Shown here: positions 50,425 to 61,402 of the stretch, one piece after another | Position numbering within the stretch: position 1 is the stretch's first letter | Layout of the letters: every line of letters begins with the position of its first letter | From: Methylobacterium sp. | Lineage (GTDB): Bacteria; Pseudomonadota; Alphaproteobacteria; Rhizobiales; Beijerinckiaceae | Direction of reading: 5' to 3' | Assembly (NCBI GenBank): GCA_020252645.1 | Contig: JADCCN010000008.1 | Location: forward strand, 1-64,000 | DNA length: 64,000 nucleotides | The notes under the pieces: model-generated | Seen by the model: the letters and a program-made list of their open reading frames with translations, nothing else | Database searches by the model: none | What the model was told of the DNA's origin: nothing | Position numbers and translations under genes: made by a program

Positions 50425-52080
50425 ATGGCCACAGGGGCAATTCGAAACATGACGGGAGGAGAATCGTTCGGCGCACTCGCGCTGGCGCTCTTCGGGGTGA
50501 CCTGTCTCATCATCGCGGGGCTGACCGACCATGGCGGCTACGCATTCCACATGGTCGTGTTCGCGCTGGCGAGCGTTCTGGCTTTCCGGGCGATCATCGT
50601 CCGGCGCTACCATGGCGACGGCCCCGAGCCGCAGGAGATCAACGGCAAGCCGAACTACAATTTCGGGCCTGTGAAATTCGCCACGGTAGCGGCGATTTTC
50701 TGGGGCATTGCGGGTTTCCTGGTGGGGCTCGTCATTGCGCTGCAACTCGCCTTTCCGGTGCTCAACTTCGACCTCCCCTGGACGAGTTTCGGACGTCTGC
50801 GGCCGCTCCACACCTCGGCGGTGATCTTCGCCTTTGGCGGCAACGTGCTGCTCGGCACCTCGTTCTACGTGGTGCAGCGCACCTGCCATGCGCGCCTCGC
50901 GGGTGACCTTTCGCCCTGGTTCGTGGTGCTCGGCTACAACCTGTTCATCGTCATTGCCGGCACGGGCTATCTGCTGGGCATCACGCAGGGCAAGGAATAT
51001 GCCGAGCCCGAATGGTATGCCGACCTCTTCCTCACGGTCGTGTGGGTGGTCTACCTGCTCGTGTTCCTCGCGACGATCTGGAAGCGGAAAGAGCCGCATA
51101 TCTATGTCGCGAACTGGTTCTATCTCGCGTTCATCGTCACGATCGCCGTGCTCCATCTCGGCAACAACATGACGATCCCGGTCTCGCTCACCTCACCCAA
51201 GAGCTACATCGTGTGGTCGGGCGTGCAGGATGCGATGTTCCAGTGGTGGTATGGCCATAATGCGGTGGGCTTCTTCCTCACGGCCGGCTTCCTCGCCATC
51301 ATGTACTACTTCATCCCGAAGCGGGCGGAGCGGCCGGTTTATTCCTACCGCCTCTCGATCATCCATTTCTGGGGGCTGATTTTCCTCTACATCTGGGCCG
51401 GTCCGCATCACCTGCACTACACCGCCCTGCCCGATTGGGCGCAAACCCTCGGCATGACCTTCTCGATCATGCTCTGGATGCCCTCCTGGGGCGGCATGAT
51501 CAACGGTCTGATGACGCTCTCGGGTGCCTGGGACAAGCTGCGCACCGACCCCGTGCTGCGCATGATGGTGGTTTCGGTGGCCTTTTACGGCATGTCCACC
51601 TTCGAGGGGCCGCTCATGAGCGTGAGGGCGGTGAACTCGCTCTCGCACTACACCGACTGGACCATCGGCCATGTGCATTCCGGCGCGCTGGGCTGGGTGG
51701 GCTATGTCTCCTTCGGCGCGATCTACTGCCTCGTGCCGTGGCTCTGGAAGAAGGAGCGCCTCTATTCCAACCGTCTGGTGGAATGGCACTTCTGGATCTC
51801 CACGATCGGCATCGTGCTCTACATCTCGGCGATGTGGGTCTCGGGCATCATGCAGGGCCTGATGTGGCGCGCCTACACCGCGCTCGGCTACCTCGAATAT
51901 TCCTTCATCGAGACGGTTGCGGCGATGCACCCCTACTACGTCATCCGCGCGCTGGGCGGCGGGCTGTTCCTCGCGGGTGCGCTGATCATGGTCTACAACC
52001 TCATCATGACCGTGCGCGCCGCGCCGAACGCGCTCGAGAAGGGCCTCGCGCCTGCCGCCGGCCTCCAGCCGGCCGAGTGA
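50425..52080 (+). CDS. ccoN: cbb3-type cytochrome c oxidase subunit I
   Basis: [43 protein letters not shown]; followed by ccoO. Confidence 0.97.
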   Translation: MATGAIRNMTGGESFGALALALFGVTCLIIAGLTDHGGYAFHMVVFALASVLAFRAIIVRRYHGDGPEPQEINGKPNYNFGPVKFATVAAIFWGIAGFLVGLVIALQLAFPVLNFDLPWTSFGRLRPLHTSAVIFAFGGNVLLGTSFYVVQRTCHARLAGDLSPWFVVLGYNLFIVIAGTGYLLGITQGKEYAEPEWYADLFLTVVWVVYLLVFLATIWKRKEPHIYVANWFYLAFIVTIAVLHLGNNMTIPVSLTSPKSYIVWSGVQDAMFQWWYGHNAVGFFLTAGFLAIMYYFIPKRAERPVYSYRLSIIHFWGLIFLYIWAGPHHLHYTALPDWAQTLGMTFSIMLWMPSWGGMINGLMTLSGAWDKLRTDPVLRMMVVSVAFYGMSTFEGPLMSVRAVNSLSHYTDWTIGHVHSGALGWVGYVSFGAIYCLVPWLWKKERLYSNRLVEWHFWISTIGIVLYISAMWVSGIMQGLMWRAYTALGYLEYSFIETVAAMHPYYVIRALGGGLFLAGALIMVYNLIMTVRAAPNALEKGLAPAAGLQPAE

Positions 52081-52107
52081 GCTCTCGAAAATCAAGGAAC
52101 GGAAACC

Positions 52108-52875
52108 ATGTCCGACACCACTTCCGGCAAGGCGCCCAAGCCCTCCCTCTGGTCGAAGCACAAGATTTTCGAGACCAACTCGATCATCCTGGTCCTCGGC
52201 GTGCTCGTCATGATCTCGTTTGGCGGGCTGGTGGAGATTGCGCCGCTCTTCTATCTCAAGTCCACGATCGAGAAGGTGGACGGCATGCGGCCCTACACCC
52301 CGCTCGAACTCGCGGGACGCGCCATCTATGTCCGCGAAGGCTGCTATAATTGCCACAGCCAGATGATCCGCCCCTTGCGCGACGAGATCGAGCGCTACGG
52401 CCATTACAGCCTGGCGGCTGAATCCATGTACGACAAGCCCTTCCAGTGGGGCTCCAAGCGCACGGGCCCGGATCTGGCCCGCGTGGGCGCCAAATACTCG
52501 GATGACTGGCACCTCCAGCACCTGAACGCGCCGCGTTCCATCGTGCCGCAATCGATCATGCCGGGCTATCCGTTCCTGGCGAAGACCGATCTCTCCTACG
52601 ATGACATCGCGACCGAAATGAAGGTCCAGAGCATGACCGGCGTCCCCTATACCAAGGAGATGATGGCGGCGGCCATGGACGACCTGCGCGCCCAGACCGA
52701 CCCCGACCATCCGAAGGCGGCCGACTTTGCCAGGCGCTATCCCAAGGCGAACATGCGCGATTTCGACGGCAACCCGCAGCGGATCACCGAAGCGGATGCG
52801 CTGATCGCCTACCTGCAGGTGCTGGGGACGCTGGTCGACTTCACGACCTACGACAACAAAGCCAACCTGCGCTGA
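52108..52875 (+). CDS. ccoO: cbb3-type cytochrome c oxidase subunit II
   Basis: [28 protein letters not shown]. Confidence 0.97.
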   Translation: MSDTTSGKAPKPSLWSKHKIFETNSIILVLGVLVMISFGGLVEIAPLFYLKSTIEKVDGMRPYTPLELAGRAIYVREGCYNCHSQMIRPLRDEIERYGHYSLAAESMYDKPFQWGSKRTGPDLARVGAKYSDDWHLQHLNAPRSIVPQSIMPGYPFLAKTDLSYDDIATEMKVQSMTGVPYTKEMMAAAMDDLRAQTDPDHPKAADFARRYPKANMRDFDGNPQRITEADALIAYLQVLGTLVDFTTYDNKANLR

Positions 52876-52886
52876 GGGAGAGGCAC

Positions 52887-53042
52887 ATGGCCAATATGTA
52901 CGCCTTCCTCGCAAACATCGCGCAATCCGTCGGTATTCTCTACTTCATGGCGATCTTCCTCGCCGTCTGCATCTACGCGCTCTGGCCCAAGAACCACGCC
53001 AAGTTCGAGCGCGCCTCGCGCCTTCCCCTGGAAGAGGACTGA
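52887..53042 (+). CDS. ccoQ: cbb3-type cytochrome oxidase subunit CcoQ
   Basis: 51 aa: MANMYAFLANIAQSVGILYFMAIFLAVCIYALWPKNHAKFERASRLPLEED; not in the ORF track. Confidence 0.9.
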   Translation: MANMYAFLANIAQSVGILYFMAIFLAVCIYALWPKNHAKFERASRLPLEED

Positions 53043-53046
53043 CGTC

Positions 53047-53940
53047 ATGGCTGACACAACCCAAAATACCCATGCCGAACTCGATGCGGTGTCCGGCCAG
53101 ACCACGACCGGCCATAGCTGGGATGGCATCCGGGAGCTGAACACGCCCCTGCCCCGCTGGTGGCTCTGGACCTTCTATCTCACCATCCTCTGGTCCATCG
53201 GCTACTGGATCGTCTATCCGGCCTGGCCGCTTGTCTCGAGCCACACCAAGGGCCTGCTCGGCTATTCCAGCCGTGCCGCAGTGGCGGAGGATATCCGCCG
53301 GCTGGAGGCCCGGCGCGACCAGCAGGCCGCGGTTCTCAGAACCGCCGATCTCGAGCAGATCCGCAACGATCCGACGCTCCTCCGGCTCGCCGTGGCACGT
53401 GGCAAGGCGGCCTTCGGCGACAATTGCGCGGGTTGCCACGGGCTCGGCGGCGTGGGGGGCAACACCTTCCCGAACCTGACCGATGACGAGTGGATCTGGG
53501 GTGGCACGCTGGCCGATATCTCGACCACGATCAACCACGGCATCCGCTGGGACCAGGACAACAACTCGCGCGTCAGCCAGATGCTGGCCTTCGGCCGCAC
53601 CGGCATCCTGAAGCCCGCCGAGATCGGGACCGTGGTCGAGTATGTCCGCAGCCTCGCCGGTCTTGATGTCGCGAACGGGACTGATCTTGCGGCTGGCGCG
53701 AAGCTCTATGCCGATAACTGCGCAAGCTGCCATGGCGACCAGGCCAAAGGGAACAAGGACCTCGGCGCGCCCGACCTCACGGACGCGATCTGGCTCTATG
53801 GCAGCAGCCGTGCGGCCATGGTCGAGACCGTGACGAACGGGCGTGGCGGCGTGATGCCGGCCTGGAGCGGCCGCCTCGATCCCGTGACCATCAAGGCGCT
53901 GACGGTCTATGTGCACAGCCTTGGCGGAGGCCAGAAGTGA
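53047..53940 (+). CDS. ccoP: cbb3-type cytochrome c oxidase subunit III (dihaem)
   Basis: CAGCHG and CASCHG haem motifs, N-terminal LPRWWLWTFYLTILWSIGYWIVYPAWP. Confidence 0.97.
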   Translation: MADTTQNTHAELDAVSGQTTTGHSWDGIRELNTPLPRWWLWTFYLTILWSIGYWIVYPAWPLVSSHTKGLLGYSSRAAVAEDIRRLEARRDQQAAVLRTADLEQIRNDPTLLRLAVARGKAAFGDNCAGCHGLGGVGGNTFPNLTDDEWIWGGTLADISTTINHGIRWDQDNNSRVSQMLAFGRTGILKPAEIGTVVEYVRSLAGLDVANGTDLAAGAKLYADNCASCHGDQAKGNKDLGAPDLTDAIWLYGSSRAAMVETVTNGRGGVMPAWSGRLDPVTIKALTVYVHSLGGGQK

Positions 53941-55445
53941 ATACCCGCAGCCCTGCGGCTCAGGACGACGACGCCCCGCTCTACGAGGCCTCGAAGAAAA
54001 TCTATCCGCAGGGGGTTTCGGGCAACTTCCGGCGCATCAAGTGGATGCTGCTGATCCTCTGTCTCGGCGTCTATTATTTCCTCCCCTTCGTGCGGTGGGA
54101 CCGTGGGCCCCACCTGCCGAACCAGGCGGTTCTGGTGGATTTGCCGGCCCGCCGCTTCTATTTCTTCTTCATCGAGATCTGGCCGCAGGAGGTTTATTAC
54201 CTTACCGGCCTCCTGATCCTCGCGGCACTGATCCTGTTTCTGATGAATGCGGTCGCGGGCCGCATCTGGTGCGGCTATCTCTGCCCGCAGACGGTCTGGA
54301 CCGACCTGTTTCTCCAGGTCGAGCGGCTCATCGAGGGCGACCGGCGCGAGCGCATGCAGCGCGATTCCGCCCCCTGGGTCGGCAAGACCTGGGGCCTCAA
54401 GATCACGAAACACTTCGTCTGGGTGATGATCGCCTGGTGGACCGGCGGAGCCTGGGTGCTCTATTTTTCGGATGCGCCGACCCTCGTGCGCGACCTCGCG
54501 ACATTCCAGGCGCCTTTCGTCGCCTATCTGTGGATCGGCATCCTGACCTTCACGACCTATGCGCTTGCCGGCTTCATGCGCGAGCAGGTCTGCCTCTACA
54601 TGTGCCCCTGGCCGCGCATTCAGGCCGCCCTGACCGATGCGGATGCGCTGAACGTGGCCTACCGCTTTGATCGCGGCGAGCCGCGCCTGTCGGTGAAGCA
54701 GGCCGCGAAGGCGAAGGCCGCCGGCGAGCCGGCGGGCGATTGCATCGATTGCAGCCAATGCATCGCGGTCTGCCCCACGGGGGTCGACATCCGCGACGGT
54801 TCGCAACTCGGCTGCATCCAGTGCGGGCTCTGCATCGATGCCTGCGACACAGTGATGACCAAGATCAACCGCCCCACCGGGCTGATCGGCTATGATACCG
54901 AGCAGGCCATCAAGGCACGCGAATGCGGCGCCGCGCCTCCGCCCATCCGGCTCATCCGGGCCCGCACCCTGCTCTATATCGGGGTGATCGCGGCTGTCGC
55001 CATGACCATGATTTTCGCGCTGGCCACGCGTTCCCTGATGGATATCAGCGCGATCCATGAGCGCACCCCGCTCTTCACGGTGCTGCGCGATGGTTCGGTG
55101 CGCAACAACTACACCCTGCGCCTTTCAAACAAGCGGCCTGAGGCGCGAATTTTCGCGGTGGCGGTCGAAGGGTTGCCGGGCGCCTCCGCCGAACTCATCG
55201 GCGTGAAGCCGATTCCCGGTCAACCCCTCTCCTTCGAGATCGGGCCGGACCAGACACTCGACGTGCGGCTTCTCGTCACTGTGCCGCGCCACGCCTTAGA
55301 AGACGAAAGAACGATGATTGAGATCAAGGCGACCGATGCCGCTCTCGGCGACAGTCGCGTGATCCGGGAGAACTTCTTCGGTCCTGACGGAGATGATTCC
55401 CGGCGGTCCAGAGGGGCTCGCCATGGGGAACGACGACATGACTAG
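53937..55445 (+). CDS. ccoG: Cytochrome oxidase assembly ferredoxin CcoG/RdxA
   Basis: CGYLCPQTVW, CIDCSQCIAVCPTG, CIQCGLCIDAC. Confidence 0.95.
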   Translation: MNTRSPAAQDDDAPLYEASKKIYPQGVSGNFRRIKWMLLILCLGVYYFLPFVRWDRGPHLPNQAVLVDLPARRFYFFFIEIWPQEVYYLTGLLILAALILFLMNAVAGRIWCGYLCPQTVWTDLFLQVERLIEGDRRERMQRDSAPWVGKTWGLKITKHFVWVMIAWWTGGAWVLYFSDAPTLVRDLATFQAPFVAYLWIGILTFTTYALAGFMREQVCLYMCPWPRIQAALTDADALNVAYRFDRGEPRLSVKQAAKAKAAGEPAGDCIDCSQCIAVCPTGVDIRDGSQLGCIQCGLCIDACDTVMTKINRPTGLIGYDTEQAIKARECGAAPPPIRLIRARTLLYIGVIAAVAMTMIFALATRSLMDISAIHERTPLFTVLRDGSVRNNYTLRLSNKRPEARIFAVAVEGLPGASAELIGVKPIPGQPLSFEIGPDQTLDVRLLVTVPRHALEDERTMIEIKATDAALGDSRVIRENFFGPDGDDSRRSRGARHGERRHD

Positions 55446-56031
55446 CTGCTGCGGAGCCTTTGTGATGCCGGTTGAACTGCCCGAACGCGCCCCGATCCTT
55501 GCCGCCCGGAAGACGAAAGAGTTCCGGCTCACGGGCTGGCATGTGCTGGCAATGCTCGTCGCCTTCTTCGCGGTGGTGGCGAGCGTGAATGTCTTCATGA
55601 TGACCACCGCGATCCGCACCATGCCGGGGCTTGATGCGCGCAACGGCTATGATGCGAGCCAGAATTTCAACCGGCAGGAGCTGGCCGCCGCGCAAGCCCA
55701 GGCCCGGCGCGGCTGGCAGAGCGACGCAACGCTCTCGCTCGCCAATCGCGTGCTCGACCTCGATATCCGCTTCCGTGACCGCATGGGCAAGCCGCTGTCG
55801 GGCCTCGCGGTGACGGTGGTTCTGCAGCATCGCGCGCAGCGCAGCCGCGACCGGGCCATCACGCTCTCCCCGCGCGGGGATGGCCTTTATGCGGCAAAAC
55901 TCGATGGCATCGATGCCGGCGGCTGGGGCCTCGTGATCGAGGCGCATGATCTCGAGAGCGGCGAGCGGCTCTTCCTCTCGCGCCATCGCCTGGCGCTGAA
56001 GGACGAGGCCATCCGGGGGATCACCCCATGA
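55423..56031 (+). CDS. ccoH: FixH/CcoH family protein
   Basis: GWHVLAMLVAFFAVVASVNVFMMTTAIRTMPGL; between ccoG and ccoI. Confidence 0.9.
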   Translation: MGNDDMTSCCGAFVMPVELPERAPILAARKTKEFRLTGWHVLAMLVAFFAVVASVNVFMMTTAIRTMPGLDARNGYDASQNFNRQELAAAQAQARRGWQSDATLSLANRVLDLDIRFRDRMGKPLSGLAVTVVLQHRAQRSRDRAITLSPRGDGLYAAKLDGIDAGGWGLVIEAHDLESGERLFLSRHRLALKDEAIRGITP

Positions 56032-58238
56032 GCACGGTTCTGCCGCACCCGGATAGCCGCGACTTCTCGCATTATCTCATTCCCGCCCCCGAAGACCGCG
56101 TGCGGATGGATTTCGTGGTGGATGGCATCCATTGCGCGGCCTGCGCCGCGCGCATCGAACGCGCCTTCGCATCGGAGCCGGACATCGCCGTGGCGCGCGT
56201 GAACCTCACCGAGAAGCGCCTCACGGTCGAATGGAAGGATGCGGAACGGGTGGACCCGCCTCAGGTGCTCGGGCGGCTCGAGGCCCTGGGCTTCACCGGC
56301 TACCCTTTCCGGGTGGCCGAGCGCGAGGCCAGCGAGAAGGCCGAGGAACAGCGCCTGCTGCGCGCGCTCGGCGTCGCGGGCTTTGCGATGATGAACATCA
56401 TGCTCCTCTCGGTATCGGTCTGGTCCGGCAACGAGACGGGGCTCTCGCGCGAGGCGCGAGACTTTTTCCACTGGATTTCCGCGCTGATCGCGCTGCCGAC
56501 CGCCGCCTATTCCGGTCGCCCCTTCTTCGACAGCGCCATCCGCTCGCTCAAGGCGCGCGCCGTGAACATGGATGTGCCGATCTCGCTCGGCATCCTGCTC
56601 GCGCTCGGGATTTCCGTCTGGGAGACGCTGCAATCGGGCGAGCACGCCTATTTCGACGGCGCGGTGATGCTCATCTTCTTCCTGCTGATCGGCCGCGTGC
56701 TCGACCAGATGATGATGCGCCGCACGCGCGCCGTCGCCTCGAACCTTGCGGCGCTCCGCGCCGAGACCGTCACGCGCATCCTGCCCGATGGCGTGCTGAA
56801 GGAAGTGGCCGCCGCGACGGTCGAACCCGGCCAGCTCGTGCTGGTGCGCCCCGGCGAGCGGATCGGAATCGATGGCCTGATCGAGCGCGGCACCTCCGAT
56901 ATCGACCAGAGCCTCGTGACCGGCGAGACCGCGCATCAGGCCGTTCAGCCGGGCATGGATGTGCATGCCGGCACGATGAACCTCTCGGGGACCCTGGAAA
57001 TCCGCGTGCGCCACGCCGCCTCGAGCACGCTGCTCGCGCGCATCGAGGCGCTGCTCGCCCATGCCACCGAGAAGCGCGCGGGCTATGTGCGCCTCGCCGA
57101 TCGCGCGGCGCGCGCCTATGCGCCGGTGGTGCATACCGCAGCAGCACTCACCTTCATCGGCTGGGTGCTCTGGGGCCTTTCGTGGCAATCGGCGCTGCTG
57201 ATCTCCGTCACGGTGCTCATCATCACCTGCCCCTGCGCGCTGGGCCTCGCCATTCCCGCCGTGCAGGTCGTGGCTTCGGGCGCGATGTTCCGCCACTCGA
57301 TCCTGCTCCATGCGGGCGACGCGCTGGAGCGGCTTGCCGAGGTGGATACGGTCGTCTTCGACAAGACCGGCACGCTCACCCTGCCCGAGCCGGTCATCGC
57401 CAACCGCGAGGAGATCTCGGATCGCCTGCTGACCATTGCCGGCCGGCTGGCGCTCTCCTCGCGCCACCCCCTGGCCGTTGCCATCGCCAAGGCGGGCGGC
57501 GCCGACAACCCGTTCCGCGATGTGCGCGAAACGCCCGGACAGGGCCTGGAAGCCGAGGATACCCGTGTCAAGATCCGCCTCGGCTCGCCGGCCTTCTGCG
57601 GGGCGGAAGCCGAAGCACGAGCCGTGTCCGAGGCCTGCCCCGAGGCATCGCTCATCGCCATGCGCTGCGGCACGGATGTGGCGGTCTTCGCGATCCGCCA
57701 ACCCCTGCGTGCCGATGCCCGCGCAACCATCGAGGCCTTGAAGGGCCTTGGGCTCTCGGTTGAAATCCTTTCGGGCGACCGCGAGATCCCGGTTGCGAGC
57801 GTGGCGAAGGCCCTGGGCATCGATCATTGGCAGGCGAGCGTCGAGCCCGGCGGCAAGGTTGCGCGGCTCGAAGAACTGCGCGCGCAGGGCCGCAAGGTGC
57901 TGATGGTGGGCGATGGCATCAACGATGCCCCTGCCCTCGCCGCCGCGCATGTCTCGATCTCGCCGGTTTCGGCCACAGACCTCGCGCAGGCGCAGGCCGA
58001 TCTGCTGGTGATGGGCGCGTCGCTCGGCCCGGTCGCGGATTCGATCCGCATCGCGCGGAAGGCACGCCGCCTGATGACGCAGAATCTCTGGCTCGCGGTG
58101 GTCTATAATGCCGTGGCCGTGCCGATCGCGATTGCCGGCCTCGCGACACCCCTCGTCGCGGCCATCGCCATGTCCGGCTCGTCGCTGATCGTGACCATGA
58201 ACGCGATGCGTGCCCGATTTGCAGGAGGAAACCCGTGA
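56028..58238 (+). CDS. ccoI: Copper-translocating P-type ATPase (CcoI/FixI)
   Basis: CAACAARIE metal-binding, CPCALGLAIP, DKTGTLT, GDGINDAPALA. Confidence 0.95.
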   Translation: MSTVLPHPDSRDFSHYLIPAPEDRVRMDFVVDGIHCAACAARIERAFASEPDIAVARVNLTEKRLTVEWKDAERVDPPQVLGRLEALGFTGYPFRVAEREASEKAEEQRLLRALGVAGFAMMNIMLLSVSVWSGNETGLSREARDFFHWISALIALPTAAYSGRPFFDSAIRSLKARAVNMDVPISLGILLALGISVWETLQSGEHAYFDGAVMLIFFLLIGRVLDQMMMRRTRAVASNLAALRAETVTRILPDGVLKEVAAATVEPGQLVLVRPGERIGIDGLIERGTSDIDQSLVTGETAHQAVQPGMDVHAGTMNLSGTLEIRVRHAASSTLLARIEALLAHATEKRAGYVRLADRAARAYAPVVHTAAALTFIGWVLWGLSWQSALLISVTVLIITCPCALGLAIPAVQVVASGAMFRHSILLHAGDALERLAEVDTVVFDKTGTLTLPEPVIANREEISDRLLTIAGRLALSSRHPLAVAIAKAGGADNPFRDVRETPGQGLEAEDTRVKIRLGSPAFCGAEAEARAVSEACPEASLIAMRCGTDVAVFAIRQPLRADARATIEALKGLGLSVEILSGDREIPVASVAKALGIDHWQASVEPGGKVARLEELRAQGRKVLMVGDGINDAPALAAAHVSISPVSATDLAQAQADLLVMGASLGPVADSIRIARKARRLMTQNLWLAVVYNAVAVPIAIAGLATPLVAAIAMSGSSLIVTMNAMRARFAGGNP

Positions 58239-58396
58239 ACATTCTCGTGATTCTCATCCCCATGGCGCTGGCCATGGGCGCATTGGGCCTCGGTGCCTTC
58301 CTCTGGTCGCTGAAGACGCGGCAATTCGAGGATATCGAGGGCGCCTCCTGGCGGGTCATCCTGGACGACGACCTGCCCGATGAAGCGGAGCGCTGA
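58235..58396 (+). CDS. ccoS: cbb3-type cytochrome oxidase assembly protein CcoS
   Basis: 53 aa, GTG start overlapping ccoI: MNILVILIPMALAMGALGLGAFLWSLKTRQFEDIEGASWRVILDDD; not in the ORF track. Confidence 0.92.
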   Translation: MNILVILIPMALAMGALGLGAFLWSLKTRQFEDIEGASWRVILDDDLPDEAER

Positions 58397-58405
58397 GGCG
58401 CGTTT

Positions 58406-59284
58406 TCAGCTTTCCCGCTTCAGCGCGCTCTCATGCCAGCGATGCAGCAGGCGATGCGAGAGCCAGCTTGTCGCAAGGAAGATCGCGATGCCCGAGAGCG
58501 AGATCAGCAGCAGGGCCGCGAACATGCGCGGGATCTTGAGCTGGTAGCCGCTTTCGAGAATGCGATAGGCCAGACCCGAGGCGCTGCCGCCCGAACCGGC
58601 CACGAATTCCGCCACCACCGCGCCAATCAGCGCGAGGCCACCCGAAATCTTCAGCCCGCCGAGAAAATACGGGAGAGAGGCCGGCAGGCGCAGATAAAGC
58701 ATCGTCTGCCAGCGGCTCGCGCCATAAAGCTGGAACAGCGAGACGAGATTGTGATCCGCGGAATTCAGCCCCAGGATGGTGTTCGAGAGGATGGGAAAGA
58801 AGGCAACGATCCAGGCACAGATCAGCAGCGACAGGTTCACATCCTCCGCCAGGATGATGATCAGCGGCGCGATGGCCACAACCGGCGTCACCTGCAGGAT
58901 GACGGCGTAGGGAAAAAGCGAGCGCTCGAGCCATTTCGACTGCGTGAACAGGATGGCCAGGGCCACGCCAACGCTCACCGCCGCGAACAGCGCGGCAAAG
59001 GTGATGCTGAGCGTGATCCACAGGGCGCCCGAAAGGGTATGCCAGTCCTGCACCAGCGTTTTCGCGATCACCAGCGGGCCAGGGAACAGGTAGGAGGGAA
59101 TGTTCTTGTATCGGACCACCCATTCCCACAACCCGATGATGAGAATGCCGACGATGATCGGCGCGAGAATGTCCGGCCAGCGGCTCCTCGGAAGACCCAG
59201 GATCCGCGCCTCCTCGGCAAAGACCGGAGCGGTCTCCTGATCGGTGCCGCGCGCGGCGGCGGGAGCAAACGTGGTTTCGCTCAT
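58406..59284 (-). CDS. ABC transporter permease (SsuC/TauC/ThiX-like)
   Basis: Single BPD_transp domain, PVVAIAPLIIILAEDVN, with ATPase and SBP. Confidence 0.88.
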   Translation of the reverse strand: MSETTFAPAAARGTDQETAPVFAEEARILGLPRSRWPDILAPIIVGILIIGLWEWVVRYKNIPSYLFPGPLVIAKTLVQDWHTLSGALWITLSITFAALFAAVSVGVALAILFTQSKWLERSLFPYAVILQVTPVVAIAPLIIILAEDVNLSLLICAWIVAFFPILSNTILGLNSADHNLVSLFQLYGASRWQTMLYLRLPASLPYFLGGLKISGGLALIGAVVAEFVAGSGGSASGLAYRILESGYQLKIPRMFAALLLISLSGIAIFLATSWLSHRLLHRWHESALKRES

Positions 59285-60096
59285 GCGTCGATGGCCTTTT
59301 TCAGAGCTTCCGAGCCGAGGCGGCAGAGATGCGCATATTCGGGAGAGGTGCGGAACAGGTTATCGCGCGGGAAAGGCGCATCCACAACGAGTTCGCTCAT
59401 CACGCGTCCCGGCCGCGCGGCCATCACGACGATGCGCTCGGAGAGATAGACGCTCTCGAACACCGAATGCGTGACGAACACCGCCGTGAAGCGGTTGCGC
59501 TGCCAGAGCATCAGCAGGTCATCATTGAGCTTGTGGCGGGTGATCTCGTCGAGCGCGGCGAAGGGCTCGTCCATCAGCAGCACCTTCGGCTCGGTGACCA
59601 GGGCGCGGGCGATGGAGACGCGCATCTTCATGCCGCCGGAGAGTTCGCGCGGATAGCTCTTCTCGAAGCCCTGGAGGCCCACGAGTTCGAGCATGGCGGC
59701 GGCACGCTGGTCGGCCTCCGTGCGGTTCATCTTCCGGAGGCGCAGAGGCAAAGTCACGTTGTCGAGCGTCTGCGCCCAGGGCAGCAGCGTCGGCTCCTGG
59801 AAGACGAAGCCAAGGCTGTGCTCGGGCCTTCCCCAGGCATCCGCGCTCTCTGCGCCCGGCCAGTCGATCGTGCCGGCAGAGGGCTGGGAGAGGTCGGAGA
59901 TCAGCCGCAGCAGGGTCGATTTCCCGCAGCCCGAGGGGCCGAGAAGGCTCACGAACTCGCTCGCATAGAGGTCGAGATCCACGTCGCGCAAGGCGAGCGT
60001 GCCGTTCGAGAATTTCTTCGACAGGCCGCGGACCGAGACGAGCGGCTTTTTTGCCGCCCGCCCCGTATCCACGCCCGTGCCCTGGGCCAAAGCCAT
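59281..60096 (-). CDS. ABC transporter ATP-binding protein (SsuB/TauB-like)
   Basis: GPSGCGKSTLLRLISDL, LSGGMKMRVSIARAL, LLMDEPFAALDE. Confidence 0.9.
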   Translation of the reverse strand: MALAQGTGVDTGRAAKKPLVSVRGLSKKFSNGTLALRDVDLDLYASEFVSLLGPSGCGKSTLLRLISDLSQPSAGTIDWPGAESADAWGRPEHSLGFVFQEPTLLPWAQTLDNVTLPLRLRKMNRTEADQRAAAMLELVGLQGFEKSYPRELSGGMKMRVSIARALVTEPKVLLMDEPFAALDEITRHKLNDDLLMLWQRNRFTAVFVTHSVFESVYLSERIVVMAARPGRVMSELVVDAPFPRDNLFRTSPEYAHLCRLGSEALKKAIDA

Positions 60097-61124
60097 CAGA
60101 CGCCGACGCCCTTGTTGATGAAGGAAAGGTCATAGGCCTTCCTGACGTCGATATTCGCCGGGAAGACGCCTGCGGCATTCATGTCCTTGTAGAACGAGGC
60201 CCAGCGCTCGTCGGTCATCGCGCCGACGCCGAGCTTCAGCGCGTCGCCGGACATCACGATGCCCTTCTCATTCATCACCTTGATCGCATAGGCGATCTTC
60301 TCGTCGGTCATGTCGGGGTTGTCGCGCTTGATGAGCGTGTTGGCGGCGGCATTCTCCGGGCCGTTCTTCATGTAGGCGGCCCAGCCCTCGAGCGAGGCGG
60401 TCACGAAGCGCTGCACGAGGTCCTTCTTCTCGTCCGCCATCTTCCGGGAAATGTTGATGGTGGTGTTGTAATTGCCGAAGCCTGCATCGGCGATGAGATG
60501 CACCAGCGGATCGACCCCGCCTTCCTTCTGGATCGCGAAGGGCTCGGAAGAAAGGAAGCCCTGCTGGCAGATGTTCTTGTCGGCCAGGAACGGCGCCATG
60601 TTGAAGGTGTAGGGGCGGATCTGCTCGTCCGAATAGCCGAACTTCGCTTTCAGGAACGGCCAGTAGGAGGTGCGGCCCGCGCCGCCCACGAGGATCGGTT
60701 TGCCCTTCAGCTGCTCGAAACTGTCATTGCCCACGCCGCGATGGCAAATGATGACCTGCGGGTCCTTCTGGAAGATCGAGGCGATGCAGAGGAAGGGCAG
60801 GTTCTGCTCGACATAGCGGATGGCCTCGAAAGAGTTGGACATGATCATGTCCACGCGGCCGCCCAGCAGCAGCTGCGAGGGGTTCTGCTGCGGGCCGCCC
60901 ATGCGGATATCCGCGTCGATGCCGTACTTCCTGTAGATGCCGTTGGCGACCGCGTAATAGAAGCCGCCATGCTCGGCCTGCGCGCGCCAGTTGGTCTGAT
61001 AGCTCACCTTGTCGAGGCTCTGGGCGTTCACGCGGCTGCCCGTCATGGGTACGAGCACGGAAGCGGCCGAGCCGCCCAGCAGGCCAAGCGCGGCACGACG
61101 GTTCAGGCGATATTTCATCATCAT
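60096..61124 (-). CDS. ABC transporter substrate-binding protein (NMT1/THI5/SsuA-like)
   Basis: Tat-like signal RRAALGLLGGSAASVLV; VSYQTNWRAQAEHGGFYYAVANGIYRKYGID. Confidence 0.88.
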   Translation of the reverse strand: MMMKYRLNRRAALGLLGGSAASVLVPMTGSRVNAQSLDKVSYQTNWRAQAEHGGFYYAVANGIYRKYGIDADIRMGGPQQNPSQLLLGGRVDMIMSNSFEAIRYVEQNLPFLCIASIFQKDPQVIICHRGVGNDSFEQLKGKPILVGGAGRTSYWPFLKAKFGYSDEQIRPYTFNMAPFLADKNICQQGFLSSEPFAIQKEGGVDPLVHLIADAGFGNYNTTINISRKMADEKKDLVQRFVTASLEGWAAYMKNGPENAAANTLIKRDNPDMTDEKIAYAIKVMNEKGIVMSGDALKLGVGAMTDERWASFYKDMNAAGVFPANIDVRKAYDLSFINKGVGV

Positions 61125-61402
61125 GGGTCCGGTCTCCCTTCGAGCGTCTGGTCAGCCCTCTTCCCCCGATATCGGGCTCAGGTCAAATGCTGCAATGCCC
61201 ATGCCGCATAAAGTGGGGCGCGGCGATGGATGTCTGCTGCCCAGGGCGAAGGCAGGATGGCGCGGGATTGGACAGACTGCAATTGGCGAATGCGGATTTC
61301 ATGGGATGAGCCTGCATAAAGGCACTGGCCGGCGGCACCAGGCTTGCTATCCTGCCGCGACAGAAGAAGCCGGCTTCCCGGCTTTATGGAAAGCGTCGTC
61401 CG

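Noticed and set aside
51193-52914. 573-aa minus ORF antisense to ccoN/ccoO (similarly 55887..57950, 14752..16521, 47583..49322, 24501..25934)
   Set aside because: All are mirror-frame artefacts opposite confidently identified genes.
61125-61402. TPP riboswitch upstream of the NMT1/THI5-like transporter
   Set aside because: I could not find the conserved CTGAGA/THI-box core on the relevant strand; thiamine-precursor function is therefore not supported.
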